Shown here: one piece after another, positions 30,295 to 40,224 of the stretch
Position numbering within the stretch: the stretch's first letter is position 1
How the letters are laid out: every line of letters starts with the position of its first letter
Source of the DNA: Ypsolopha sequella
Lineage: Eukaryota > Arthropoda > Insecta > Lepidoptera > Ypsolophidae
Assembly: GCA_934047225.1 (NCBI GenBank)
Contig: OW203994.1
Coordinates: 10,263,001 to 10,327,000, forward strand
Reading direction: 5' to 3'
DNA: 64,000 nucleotides
The notes under the pieces: generated by a model
What the model was told of the DNA's origin: nothing
The model's database searches: none
Seen by the model: only the letters and a program-made list of their open reading frames with translations
Position numbers and translations under genes: made by a program

Positions 30295-30421
30295 TGTAGT
30301 GCTCTATGGCCTTAAGCCATAGAGACATTCTTCATAACTTCACTTTGACTTTGACTTGGATTTTGGAAAATAAACAATAATGCTAAAAGGTATTTTATCT
30401 TCGTAATTAACTGTTTCCACA
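30295..30421 (+). repeat. Gypsy 3' LTR (127 bp)
   Basis: Same sequence as 26141-26267. It is preceded by the purine-rich AAGGGGAGTGAA (30283-30294), the likely polypurine tract that primes plus-strand synthesis. Confidence 0.93.
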
Positions 30422-30426
30422 GACTT

Positions 30427-33025
30427 CAATAGCAAACATGAAAGTTGGAATTGTAAAACTAACAATCCCAACGGCAGACGACTAGAGAAAATGATGAATA
30501 AACTTCAGTTTGACATCATAGCTCCAATGACACCGACTCATTTCCCAAAGAATATTCCCAACTCTTTGGGAGACATACTAGACATGATGATTCTAAAGAA
30601 TATATTACTCCCACTACGGAGCATAGAAGTTCATCACGAGCTAATATCCGACCACAGACCTGTAATAACACAACTAGGAGACCACTGTGTCGCCCCGCCT
30701 CAGACAAAGACCATTACTGACTGGAATAAGCTGCATAACAGATTCAAAACGGTGACCTCCTCACCAGACCTAAATCGAATACCAACTGACATCTCATGTA
30801 GAGAGGACATAGACTTGGCTATTGACGCTTTCACAAGTCACATCCAGACCGTCATAAACGACTGCTCTCGACAAGTTCCCGCGGTAGATGATAAACGTTT
30901 TCAACTACCTGACGACATAAAGGAACTTATTCGATGTAAAAACGCCGCTACACGCGCGCATGACTATTGCCCCACCGATGAGAACAGGGTCCGTCTACGT
31001 GCTTTACAAAGGGAGGTAAAGACTAGCATGGCGGAGCTCCGGTCTCAACGATGGGACGACTTACTTGACAATATCACGCCACACCACCAGGCGTACTGGA
31101 AATTAGCCAGGAAACTCAAAACAGACACAGTAGTTGACATGCCAGCTCTGGTTCGACCCGGTCAACCACCTGCCTTTGAAGACATGGACAAAGCTGAATG
31201 TCTAGCGGAAAGCCTCGAGAAGCAGTGCTCGCCGTCCCTTGAACCTGTCGACCCTGACCACTTGGCGTCTGTGGACAGGGAAGTAGAACGTAGGATCTCT
31301 TTAGAACCGATAGACTCAATAGATGCCGTCACAATGTCTGAAGTTTCTCATTTGATTAAGGATTTGCACTCTAAGAAAGCGCCGGGCTCCGATGGCATTT
31401 CTAATAGGGTTCTGAAAAACTTGTCTCAACCACTACTCATGATTCTCATCACCATTTTCAACTCGGCCATCGCCAACTGTGTCTTCCCGGACGCTTGGAA
31501 AGAAGCCGATGTTATAGGTTTTCATAAGCCAGGGAAGGAAAGGTCAAATCCCTCCAGCTATAGGCCTATCAGCCTTCTCAAATCGCTAGGCAAACTGTAC
31601 GAGCGAGTTCTCAACTCACGTCTTAGAAACTTTGCAGAAGCGAAAGGCCTGCTCCCTGACGAGCAGTTTGGCTTTCGCTTAGGTCACTCTTGCGTTCAAC
31701 AGGTCCATCGCATCACAGAATACGTCCTTTCTGGCTTCACTCGTCGCAGGCAGGCGGGTACGGCAGCGCTATTTTTCGACGTCGCTAAAGCATTCGACAA
31801 AGTCTGGCACAACGGACTGACATACAAACTTTTCAGCCTCGGCTTTCCTGATAGACTAGTCTTAACTGTTCGAGACTTCCTTTCGAATCGTAAATTTAGG
31901 TATCGTGTCGAAGGAGTCCACTCTACGTCGCATCCGATACATGCAGGAGTCCCGCAAGGGTCAGTCTTGTCTCCGTTGCTATTTTCGTTATACACGAGTG
32001 ACATTCCTCGTGATAAATTCGTTCGACTTGCCCTATTCGCAGATGATACAGCTCTCTACTTGAGGAGTAACAGTATGAAGACCTTAGGGTCCCGCATGCA
32101 GAGCGCAGCTTCCAAACTAGGTGATTGGTTTAGGAAATGGAGGATAGAGGTCAATCCTGACAAAAGTCAAGCAATATATTTCAAACGGTGGCTTAGTGGT
32201 AATAATTCACTACCAAGTCTCTCGCTCTTTGGCCGGCCAGTTCCATGGTCCAAACAAGCCAAATACTTAGGGGTAACACTTGATAGTCGGCTCACTTTTG
32301 GCCCTCACATCAAAATTGTCAGAGACCGGGCAGCTTTCTTCTTGAGTAGACTATTCCCACTAGTAAATGCTCGAAGCAAATTATCCCTTCGCAGCAAAAT
32401 AAGGCTATATCTCACATGCATTAGACCAGTCTTCACTTACGCTAGTGTGGCATTTGCCCACGCTTCTAAGTATCATATTAACAAACTACAGGTTATTCAA
32501 AATAGGTTTTTGCGTAGGGCTACAGGTGCTCCGTGGTTCGTCCGCAACTATAATCTTCACAAGGACCTTCGTGTCCCTACTGTTCGTCACTATATGAGGG
32601 AGGCATCTAGGAAATTCTTCGATACCTCATCGAACCATAGGAATCCACTGATTAGGAGAGCTTCAGAGTATGTGGCGGATCCTTCATTCAAATATTGCAA
32701 ACGACGCCCGCGTCACGTATTGTTAGATCCTGACGACGACATTACAGCCCGGATTTTAGCATCCGACCCCTCCAACAACCCCGACGATAATACCTCAGCG
32801 ACTGCCCCTGTATTCATTCACCGTCCCCGACGTAGGAGACGTAACACTCCAAACACCATTTCATCCCCATTAGACACGAGGCCCTCCGCCCCGGTCACTA
32901 CAACCACTAAGCTTTCAGCAAACGCTTTGCGTCAACGGCGCCTCTACCTCAGACAACTTGACACGCGATACAGGTATATACCTGGTCGCTTCTCTCCAAT
33001 AGAGCACACACCATCAACGTCCTGA
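30427..33025 (+). pseudogene. Jockey-type ORF2, second part: end of endonuclease and reverse transcriptase
   Basis: It continues the frame broken at 26140 after the GACTT duplication. It holds the final endonuclease block SDHRPV (~30648), then the reverse transcriptase blocks GSDGISN, YRPISLLKSLGKLYERVL, GFRLGHS, FFDVAKAFDKVW, PQGSVLSPLLFSLY, the catalytic FADDTALY (~32036) and KYLGVTLD, and a C-terminal region ending TPSTS. The first internal ATG is at 30491. No RNase H domain is evident, as usual for the clade. No other damage was seen, so before the Gypsy insertion the LINE was probably competent. Confidence 0.9.
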
Positions 33026-33182
33026 GCCGAGGTCCCCCAGCTGGGGGCCCTCAGCGATTGTTGATTAAAAATCACAGGAGGTGAACGTTCTCGGCGTTCC
33101 CTCCTTTTGTCCGGGTAAAGCTGTTAAGGCCAGACGGCCAATAGCATAGTAAGTCACTTCAAAAAAAAAAAAAAAAAAAAAA
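33026..33182 (+). other. Jockey 3' untranslated region and poly-A tail
   Basis: 135 bases followed by 22 A. It contains the self-complementary CCCCCAGCTGGGGG (33034-33047) and a second possible stem (GGAGGTGAACG...CGTTCCCTCC). Such hairpins may serve in recognition by the reverse transcriptase, which is an inference. Confidence 0.7.
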
Positions 33183-33194
33183 GAGAGCGAACAG

Positions 33195-33431
33195 TATAAA
33201 TATAGACGCGCTCCAGAGCGGTCATTCATTCACATTCCGACCTTCTTACTACTAACTACAACAAGAGGCAATACTGGCAGATCTCAACTGGGATACCAAA
33301 TACAAAAGCACAGTTTTATTGTCGCCAGTTCCCAGTTATCCTCCGTCCGTCCTTCGACGATTCAGTACGAGAACGCTCCCCGCGGTTGGTCGTACGCTCT
33401 GCTATTCCAGCAAGCCCGGCTGCCCCGCACA
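33195..33431 (+). repeat. BEL/Pao 3' LTR, downstream part
   Basis: The remaining 237 bases of the LTR (399 + 237 = 636). It begins exactly with the TATA box, so the core promoter of this LTR survives but now has the LINE's poly-A end instead of its own upstream region. It ends GCACA followed by the AATAA duplication. Confidence 0.95.
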
Positions 33432-33436
33432 AATAA

Positions 33437-33713
33437 TTTATGTAATTATATGATTTTAATTATTAATTTACTGATATAATATTTAAATTAGGTCTATGGG
33501 TACGTATCATCATCAAACTCAAATTCAAATTAAAATAGATTATTTTGCAAAGTAGGTATACATAATACATTTTTTAAAAGTCAAATTTAATCTTATAAAA
33601 ATATATGTAATAAAATAATAAATGTACAAGAACTAAATTAAAGTTTTATTTAATTTGTGTAGCAATATACATATATACGATTAAAATGATAGGTAAAATA
33701 TATATAATACAAG
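33437..33713. other. AT-rich sequence, nothing firm
   Basis: It contains a motif near 33515-33555 (CAAATTCAAAT...TTTTGCAAAGTAGGTAT) that recurs in reverse near 47041-47090, so an old dispersed repeat is likely. No coding part is recognised. Confidence 0.35.
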
Positions 33714-34255
33714 GTGAATACCAATCAACCACCCAAACACATACCGGAGATACACATACAGTATACACATACACATAACATAACACCTACATATAACACC
33801 TGTGCTTATGGAAACTCATTCATTGTCCAATCAGTCCAACTATGGAATGCTCTTCCACATAGTATTCGCGACTGTCTAACTATCGGTTCCTTTAAAAAAA
33901 AGCTTAAAGAACACTACCTCTCACAATCTGAATAGATAGATTTTATATATATTTATGTTTATGTAGTTTATTACACACTATGTATATTTATAATATTTTA
34001 TAGATTGTATTTATAGTAAGCATTGATATACATTTTTATTTTGTTATTAAACTTGTATAATTCTTTGTATGTTCTTCTTCTCTGTGTACACGTGTAGGAT
34101 TATTTCGTTTATGTTACTTTTTCGTATTGTAATGGTTTTGCTGTCAGAAATCTCTGTTTAGAGATAAGCTCGCCAATGTGCATCTTTTCACTGTAATTTT
34201 GTTTATGTTTATATTTCCGTGTGTGTACAATAAAGAATAAAGGAGATCTGGCCAG
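33714..34255 (+). pseudogene. 5'-truncated CR1/L2-like LINE: last codons and 3' untranslated region
   Basis: The frame ending at 33935 carries SFIVQSVQLWNALPHSIRDC...FKKKLKEHYL. This is the characteristic end of many CR1/L2/Rex-type reverse transcriptase proteins (VQSVRLWNSLP...F+..LK..L). Upstream blocks are missing, so only the final ~70 codons remain. The following ~320 AT-rich bases to CAATAAAGAATAAAG (about 34229-34243) look like the 3' untranslated region with a polyadenylation signal. Confidence 0.65.
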
Positions 34256-34664
34256 GGACCACGAGCAAGGTTCAATGATCATCGTTCATCGAATGATAGC
34301 TGCAGAAGCTAAATCACGTTTAAAGACATTTTTGAATTCTGTAGTACAATAATTATAATATAATACTTTTTTTTTAATCACGAAGGCTGTTGTTTCACCT
34401 AAAAGTATAAATTAACTTTATTGTATACATAAGAAACTCAACTAAAAATTAAATATTTAAAACATTTTTAAATAAATATATGTTATTAATTTACTTGAGT
34501 CCTGTAATTGTGAAAATTAAAAACTTGAAAGGTTCAACCTGCAATAAGTAGATAAATATCTTCAAAATGCTTTCAAATGCTTTAAAAAACTAATAAAATG
34601 CTTAAATTTTCATTATTCAAAAGGGGCTGCGTTAAAATGTATACAGTCAACAAGCAATAAAAAT
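34256..34664. other. Intergenic sequence, nothing recognised
   Basis: AT-rich; no supported gene, RNA or repeat. Confidence 0.4.
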
Positions 34665-34980
34665 AAAAACCGGCCAAGTGCGAGTTGCGTACCATACAGT
34701 TCCGTACCATTATCTATAAAAACGTCAAAAAAGACATGTCTGTTGTATGGGAGCCTCCTTAAATATTTACTTTATTCTGTATTTTAGTATTTTTTGTTAT
34801 AGCGGCAACAAAAATACATCATCTGTGAAAATTTTAAACTGTCTCACTATCTGAGGATCATACAGTGGTAACGACATCAAAACCCGTTCAGTAGTTTTTG
34901 CGTGATGCATGAAATACCGACAAAAACTGCGTTTTTTATCAGTATCCCAGTATCCTACACCGCAATTTTTTCTTTTTTGA
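34665..34980 (-). repeat. Dispersed lepidopteran repeat, copy 1 (CCGGCCAAGTGCGAG end)
   Basis: Begins AAAACCGGCCAAGTGCGAGT and continues through TTCCGTACCATTATCTATAAAAACG, GTTGTATGGGAG, TTGTTATAGCGGCAACA and CATCTGTGAAAATTTTAAACTGTCT. All these blocks are present in reverse in the copy at 43058-43345. The distal end with GGTTCCGTACC is lost. Confidence 0.75.
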
Positions 34981-35572
34981 AAAGTATTGCTAGTCTAAAA
35001 CATTAAAGATAGCTTTTTTTCTTTTACAGTTTTTTTAGTATTTAATATACTTGGCTTTACAATCATCCATAATTGTTACCATCTCTTACAGCTCATCCGT
35101 CGATGAAGCAAGGAGAACTTGGTCATCGACAAAAGACATGTAATAAGTAACTCCCCTAACTTCAGTCCACATTCACGCTCTATTAAATCATTTAAACAAC
35201 TGTCCAAAAGCAAACTGTATATTACGCCAAAAAAGCTGTTCATGAAACCTATGGCTATGCCTTCTAATTAAACCCAAAAATAATTAGATTATACAATAAT
35301 TTAAAATGTTCACGTTACACTGAAAGTTTTCTTTAGCGAGGATAGTTAGTAGTTACTATAGTAGAATAGGATCAACCCGGGTCAAACTACCTCTAGTTTA
35401 CGGGATAAGTTAGTCTTGTGACGAGCGAAAACGGAATATTTTACCATTATCCAATTTACATAGGTTAATCGAAAATGTGGAACATTTTGGGATTTTAGAA
35501 ACTGTGTTTAGAACTGTTTTTAAGGCAAACAGCTAATAATACAACCTCGTCAATAAAAAATGTAGACATATA
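34981..35572. other. Intergenic sequence, nothing recognised
   Basis: No supported gene, RNA or repeat; AT-rich. Confidence 0.4.
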
Positions 35573-35828
35573 CAAGGTGACTTTTTGATCATCGTCCAAA
35601 TTCACACTGGAGGCTTGGTAAGTGATCAGTATCTTGGATCAATAACAATTTTTGTGAAATTCGTAAAATGAAATTTCGGCTTCCCATAGAAATTCACTTC
35701 CAGTCCCGAGTGAATCACTATGGGGAGTCGAAATTTCATTTTACGAATTTCACGAAAATCGTTATTGATCCATGATACTGATCACTTATCAAGCCACCAA
35801 TTTGGACGATGATCAAAAAGTCACCTTG
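35573..35828. mobile_element. TA-flanked foldback MITE (Tc1/mariner-like), copy 1
   Basis: A 256-bp near-perfect palindrome starting CAAGGTGACTTTTTGATCAT and ending with its mirror, flanked by TA on both sides (35571-35572 and 35829-35830). TA duplication suggests the Tc1/mariner superfamily. A second full copy with the interior in the opposite orientation is at 60131-60393. Confidence 0.85.
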
Positions 35829-37048
35829 TACGAGTATATAAGGTCTTTCAAATGAACAGTTATCAAATAAAATAAACTTAAATGAAATCACGTAATGTAC
35901 CAATCAAACTGAACAAATTTCCCGAAGAAACATACCTGCTGTTTTTTTTTGTTTCTTTAAATCCTCATTGGCGTAGCGTGGGGGAGGGGGCGGGGGGCTA
36001 TGGCCGGATTTGTGAAAAACCCGCCTTTTTCTAATTATTCGAAACAGAACACTTAAATTCAAAATAATATAAGAATAACTAAAACAAGAATTTCAAAATT
36101 TTGAAATTCTAATTTACATAAACCAATGGAAACTTTGCGATGGCAGCATACACAATACATAGGTAATAAGGTTTCGTTGAAAAACTATTACAACCTAAAA
36201 ATTCCATGTGGATATTGTAACCGAAACGACAGCTTTCTTTTCTTTTGTTTTCATAAACAGATGGTCAGCGGTTGTAAAAAGCGACGACCTTTTATTTTGT
36301 TTTCTCTTTGTAGTCTCTAGCCAGTTAAGGTGGGAAGCTAAAGGAGATGGTCAGAATCGGCCTTAACCGCGTACATGAAATAAATTTGTACTATAATTTC
36401 TGTTAGATTTATTCGTAGCTAGTTTCACTTGCATAATAACACGGACACACATATTAAAATAATATACCTAAGTACTTAATGTCGCAGCCAGTCATGAGAG
36501 CGAACACCGAACGAAACGAAAGGGCGCCATCTACCAAATAGTCCACAAACTACGCTTCCAGCGTGCTTTGATAGAGTCATGCGTGACGCAATCGGCAGTC
36601 ACAGCTTTTAAATAAATACATCAGAATCATCGTGAAACATTGTTACAACTATGAAAGTTTCTAACGCGCTTAAGTTTATTTTCGCAATGCCATATGAAAA
36701 TAACCTCAAAATAAAAACGATTTATCATAAAAAGTTATGATAAGATGGTGTCCGTTTTAAATGGATAGTCAAACCGTGTTATTCTGAATTTGTTCTTTAT
36801 CATTGACCACTTAAGGCATTTTGCTTATGGGGAACTGACCGTCTCCTTTGAGGATCAGTTAAGGGGCTCCACAATGCTAAATGTTACTTTTGCATCGGAT
36901 TCAGTTCTGTCTAGATAAATGATAAAATTTTGAAAAAATTATAGTATTTTTTTTTACTCAAAATCATTATTAATTACACCTCATACACACCTTTGATCTT
37001 CTTACAATTAAATTATTTTGAACAAAGATTGAATTACTACTTATGACT
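35829..37048. other. Intergenic sequence, nothing recognised
   Basis: No supported gene. A 64-codon frame at 36126 has no recognisable features. Confidence 0.4.
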
Positions 37049-37247
37049 CAGTGGTGTGCACAGAACTTTTTGCTGGAAAAGCAAACAATTGGTCAAGAAC
37101 AACAATAAAAAAAATATGAAAAAATTTAAATACCACTTTGAAAAAAAAAATTATGACGCCAGGGTAGACAATTTCTACCCTAGAGTGAAAATTTCCTATG
37201 CAATTGTTTTTTCCAAGTGATATTTAAATTTTTTCATATATTTTTTA
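37049..37247. mobile_element. hAT-type MITE, right end lost, relative of 3980-4204
   Basis: It begins CAGTGGTGTGCACAGAAC and follows the element at 3980 closely through TTTTTGCTGGAAAAGCAA and the GACGCCAGGGTAGACAAT centre. About 40 bases of the right inverted repeat are missing. The flank TTATGACT (37041-37048) recurs as ATATGACT at 37247-37254, seven of eight bases. Confidence 0.75.
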
Positions 37248-37454
37248 TATGACTACTATAATTACTACGAATGAATACTTACTAGAAAAATCGACCTTTA
37301 TTACATTGAAATACGAGCGAATACGAAATATCGTATTATAGCTATTTTGTACTATCTATTATTTGTACTCCACCACAATGTGTTTACATTATTTCTAATA
37401 CTAGGAATATTAAAAAAAAAAACAGTTGATTAGAAACATCTCCTCTTCGCTCCA

Positions 37455-37690
37455 CTTTAATGAAAACTGGAAACTAGGGCGGCCTACGCTACGTTTTGCT
37501 GTACATGGTCTCCATTCCAATGCCTTACGGCCCCAACGGTTATCACGTCGGCGACAAATATGGCCTGTCCACTGCCACTTCAACTTACTGATTCGGCAGG
37601 ATATGTCGGTCACCTTCGATCTCCGACGGATATCTTCGTTTCGAATTTTATCAATCAGAGATATCCCAAGCATGGCCCGCTCCATAGCTC
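37455..37690 (-). pseudogene. C-terminal fragment of an RTE-type endonuclease/reverse transcriptase
   Basis: The reverse frame reads MERAMLGISLIDKIRNEDIR...KLKWQWTGHICRRRDNRW...WRPCTAKRSVGRP. This block (LGxxLxDxxRNxxIRxxxxVxD, KxxWxGHxxR, GRP) is found at the end of many insect RTE-like proteins. All upstream domains are missing and the end diverges after GRPSF. An old, truncated insertion. Confidence 0.7.
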
Positions 37691-37753
37691 GTTCAAGCCT
37701 TTGGTAAGAGACCGCTAATCAATTTTGAAAATCATTAATTGTCATTGTCACCC

Positions 37754-38091
37754 AGGTAAAAAAATTGTTGCATTATAATTCTGAAGTTATATCTATAGGT
37801 TCCTGAGGATTATGGTGTGAAGGTCTCCACAGAATTCTTAAATTCCAAAAAATAGTCATGAAATGCTCGTGATGCCATGCCGAATCTTGAAAATAGAGCT
37901 TCCAGGAGTTATAAAGGTACCTCGGTAAGGATTATTACATGAGAATTTCTTGGAATTGAAACAAAGTCGGTATTTCACGCCGTTTGCTCGCATGAGAGGT
38001 GAGGACTCTGTGAAGACCTTCACACCATAATCTTTACCAACCTATAGATGGCTTTAACTTCGAAATTATAATGCGACAATTTTTTTTACCT
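37754..38091. mobile_element. ~340-bp foldback MITE
   Basis: Ends AGGTAAAAAAATTGTTGC and GCGACAATTTTTTTTACCT are inverted repeats. Pairing continues through CATTATAATT, GAAGTTA, TCTATAGGTT and GATTATGGTGTGAAGGTCT, about 90 bases per arm. Non-coding. Confidence 0.75.
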
Positions 38092-38413
38092 TAGGGACGA
38101 TTTATGAAATTTTTTTTGGAATTGTGTGGAAAAACACATTTAAACTTCCTTGTGTAATAATAATACTAACTTTCTGTAATTTATTTTTACGCGATGTTAG
38201 AAAGGCTGATTCGAAATGCTTTCCCTAATCTGTTGTAATACGGAAAACAAATTGGGCAGCTGAATTTACAGATATTTAAAAAACAGGGGGCGGCAAATAT
38301 GGTTAAGCCACTGTAAATCCTTAAAAGTTTTATAAACTTAGTACGGGCAGATTCAACGAGACTTTCTTAAAGAAAAAGAAATGTGAGGGTTCCCTGTCAA
38401 ACAGATCGTTACT

Positions 38414-38457
38414 GAATGTTGGCAACGTTCTGTTTGAATGTTGGCAACGTTCTGTTT
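38414..38457 (+). repeat. Two tandem copies of a 22-bp unit
   Basis: GAATGTTGGCAACGTTCTGTTT occurs twice without change in 22-base steps (38414-38435, 38436-38457). It sits directly beside the foldback at 38466. Confidence 0.8.
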
Positions 38458-38465
38458 GACAGCGA

Positions 38466-38622
38466 AACCATTACACCGATACAATTTCGGCGCTAACAAG
38501 GCGAGTGTCGTTCTTAGGACGACGACGCGGCGTTCACCGTCGTTGTCAAACGGGCACTGGAAACCGCCGTCCTAAGAACAACACTCGCCTTGATAATGCC
38601 GAAATTGTATCGGTGAAACGGT
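38466..38622. mobile_element. Foldback MITE with CACCGATACAATTTCGG ends
   Basis: Arms of about 50 bases: CACCGATACAATTTCGG, AAGGCGAGTGT and TTCTTAGGACG are mirrored on the right. The centre (CGCGGCGTTCACCGTCGTTG) is GC-rich. No coding potential. Confidence 0.75.
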
Positions 38623-39938
38623 TGGCATATAGTCAACAACAATTACACGTGTCACACAGTGTTAAAGCCGCATGCAATTATAATTTAAAGTGTTCAAAGA
38701 TTATGTGGTCTAATTACAACTTTTTTTTTTAAAGAAACCTTGTAAAACTTTAGCTATTAACACCACAAAAACCACGAAGGTATGTTCGTGAAAGTATTTA
38801 AAGATACACCCGGTATTTTTAATTATATTTATTATTAAATACGGTACTCCGTAAATTATAGGATTGTGGGCTTTTTTCAAAAAAAGATAAAAGAGTTACG
38901 TTAGTTATAGAAGACTCTCTGGCTTACCTTACCAAAGCCCTTTTTGGCAAAGGCTATTTGGCATTTCTAAGAGCCAAAAGGCATGCCGTAGAGATGTAGT
39001 TTAGAGATGTAGCGTGTGTGAGTAAAGTGCAATACATTCCTTTTTTATTCCTTTTTTTACTCCTTTTTTCTTAGTGTCCCGAGACCATTTGTTTAACTTT
39101 ACTTTTGTTTCTAAGTTATCAGTTCATCAAAGGATGATAATAATTTGGTCTTAGCAAAACTATTTTTGACTTCCTTTGCATTTCATTAATAAATCATTAA
39201 TCAAATAGCGGTCGGCAGTAAAGGACCTTTTGCAACTGTGAACTTTAAGTTAAGCTAGATATTCAAGCAGTTGAAGTGAAAGATGTGGTTTTGGCCGGGC
39301 TACAGAACATCTGTTGTTGAGAAAACTTTCGGGCTTGTTATAGCTCTGCGTGTCTTCAAAATATTTCATGAAATCGGTATCAAAAATTAATATCAATTAT
39401 TTGAAATTCTTTCATTATACAGGTTCTTTGGCGAAGGCTACCTATTTATTCTTTCTTTATTCTTTTAGGACACAGAAACACGAACACAAACAGTTACAGT
39501 AAAAGGTAGTACATATGGGTGAGCTTATCTCTAATAAGAGATTTCTTATAGCAAACCAATAAGGAAACAATTAAAATTTAAATAAGAGTAAATCATACAC
39601 GTGCACAAAAATAAAGTTTGCCTATATATAAAAAAATATAAATAATATGTAATAATATAATTGATAATAATGTACTTACTTCTATTAATATTTGCATTAA
39701 ATACATAGGTACCATAAGTGTACATATAATATAATAACATATTTTCTTATTCAGAAATTAATTTATTTTCTTATTATTTCTTATTCACTTTATAATCTAT
39801 TTCACACAATTAACACTACAAACTTGAAATTTCGTTTACAGGTACGTCTTATAGCACACAAATAAGAAAAAATATAAAAATTACAAATATTTAATAATTT
39901 ATCTATTACCAACTTAATTAGACCCTTTAAATACATAA
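38623..39938. other. Intergenic sequence, nothing recognised
   Basis: AT-rich without a supported gene, RNA or repeat. Confidence 0.4.
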
Positions 39939-40075
39939 GGTGTTACTACAAAACGGTGTTTAACTTTAGACAGTGTTTAAATCTGTTGCTGTCACTTTTT
40001 TACAATATGAAAGAAAAGGCGACAACAACAGATTTAAACACTGTCTAAAGTTAAACACCGTTTTGTAGTAACACC
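39939..40075. mobile_element. Near-perfect 137-bp palindrome
   Basis: GGTGTTACTACAAAACGGTG...AGACAGTGTTTAAATCTG is mirrored exactly on the right, giving arms of about 55 bases around a 25-base centre. The high arm identity suggests a young insertion or gene conversion between arms. Confidence 0.8.
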
Positions 40076-40141
40076 GATAGGTTTTAATAAGTGTCAAGTT
40101 AAGTTGGTAATATATAACTGCAAGTGAAATTATTGACTATG

Positions 40142-40224
40142 TTTTTAGGATCCCGTACCCGTATTGTGTGATGGTTCCCCTTTGTGTGCAAGTCCGAATC
40201 GCACTTGGTCAGTTTTTTTTTAAT
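40142..40224 (+). repeat. Dispersed lepidopteran repeat, internally deleted copy
   Basis: Both ends of the family stand only about 80 bases apart: TTTTTAGGATCCCGTACCCG on the left and TGCAAGTCCGAATCGCACTTGG on the right. The ~200-base interior found at 43058-43345 is gone. Confidence 0.6.

Larger units (their letters stand above)
26141..30421 (+). mobile_element. Full-length Ty3/Gypsy retrotransposon, CsRn1-like
   Basis: 127-bp LTRs (26141-26267, 30295-30421) with no difference seen, starting TGTAG and ending CCACA. The 5-bp duplication GACTT stands at 26136-26140 and 30422-30426. The primer-binding site matches tRNA-Trp, Gag has a CHCC rather than CCHC motif, and a -1 frameshift leads to Pol. 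This combination is that of the CsRn1 clade, which includes the silkworm element Kabuki. At about 4.3 kb it is compact, and all enzymatic motifs are present. It lies in the endonuclease of the Jockey LINE in the same orientation. Confidence 0.93.
23481..33181 (+). mobile_element. Full-length Jockey-clade LINE (interrupted by a Gypsy element)
   Basis: It starts directly after the left duplication and ends in a run of A at 33161-33182, followed by the right duplication AGAGAGCGAACAG (33182-33194; one A is shared with the tail). It has a 557-bp 5' leader with an initiator/DPE promoter, ORF1 with three CCHC knuckles, and ORF2 with endonuclease and reverse transcriptase. Without the Gypsy guest it is about 5.4 kb. 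The Jockey assignment rests on the knuckle protein, the reverse transcriptase blocks and the promoter type. Confidence 0.92.
16789..33436 (+). mobile_element. Full-length BEL/Pao LTR retrotransposon carrying two nested insertions
   Basis: LTRs of 636 bp (16794-17429, and 23082-23480 plus 33195-33431) start TGTG and end CACA. The target duplication AATAA stands at 16789-16793 and 33432-33436. A single gag-pol frame fills the interior, and there is no envelope-like frame. I saw no difference between the two LTRs, so the insertion is recent. The 3' LTR was later split by a Jockey LINE, which in turn holds a Gypsy element. Without the guests the element is about 6.9 kb, usual for BEL/Pao. Confidence 0.95.

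Noticed and set aside
33161..33182. Possible assembly gap filler or sequencing artefact (run of 22 A)
   Set aside because: It is placed exactly at the LINE 3' end and followed by the target duplication, as expected for a poly-A tail.
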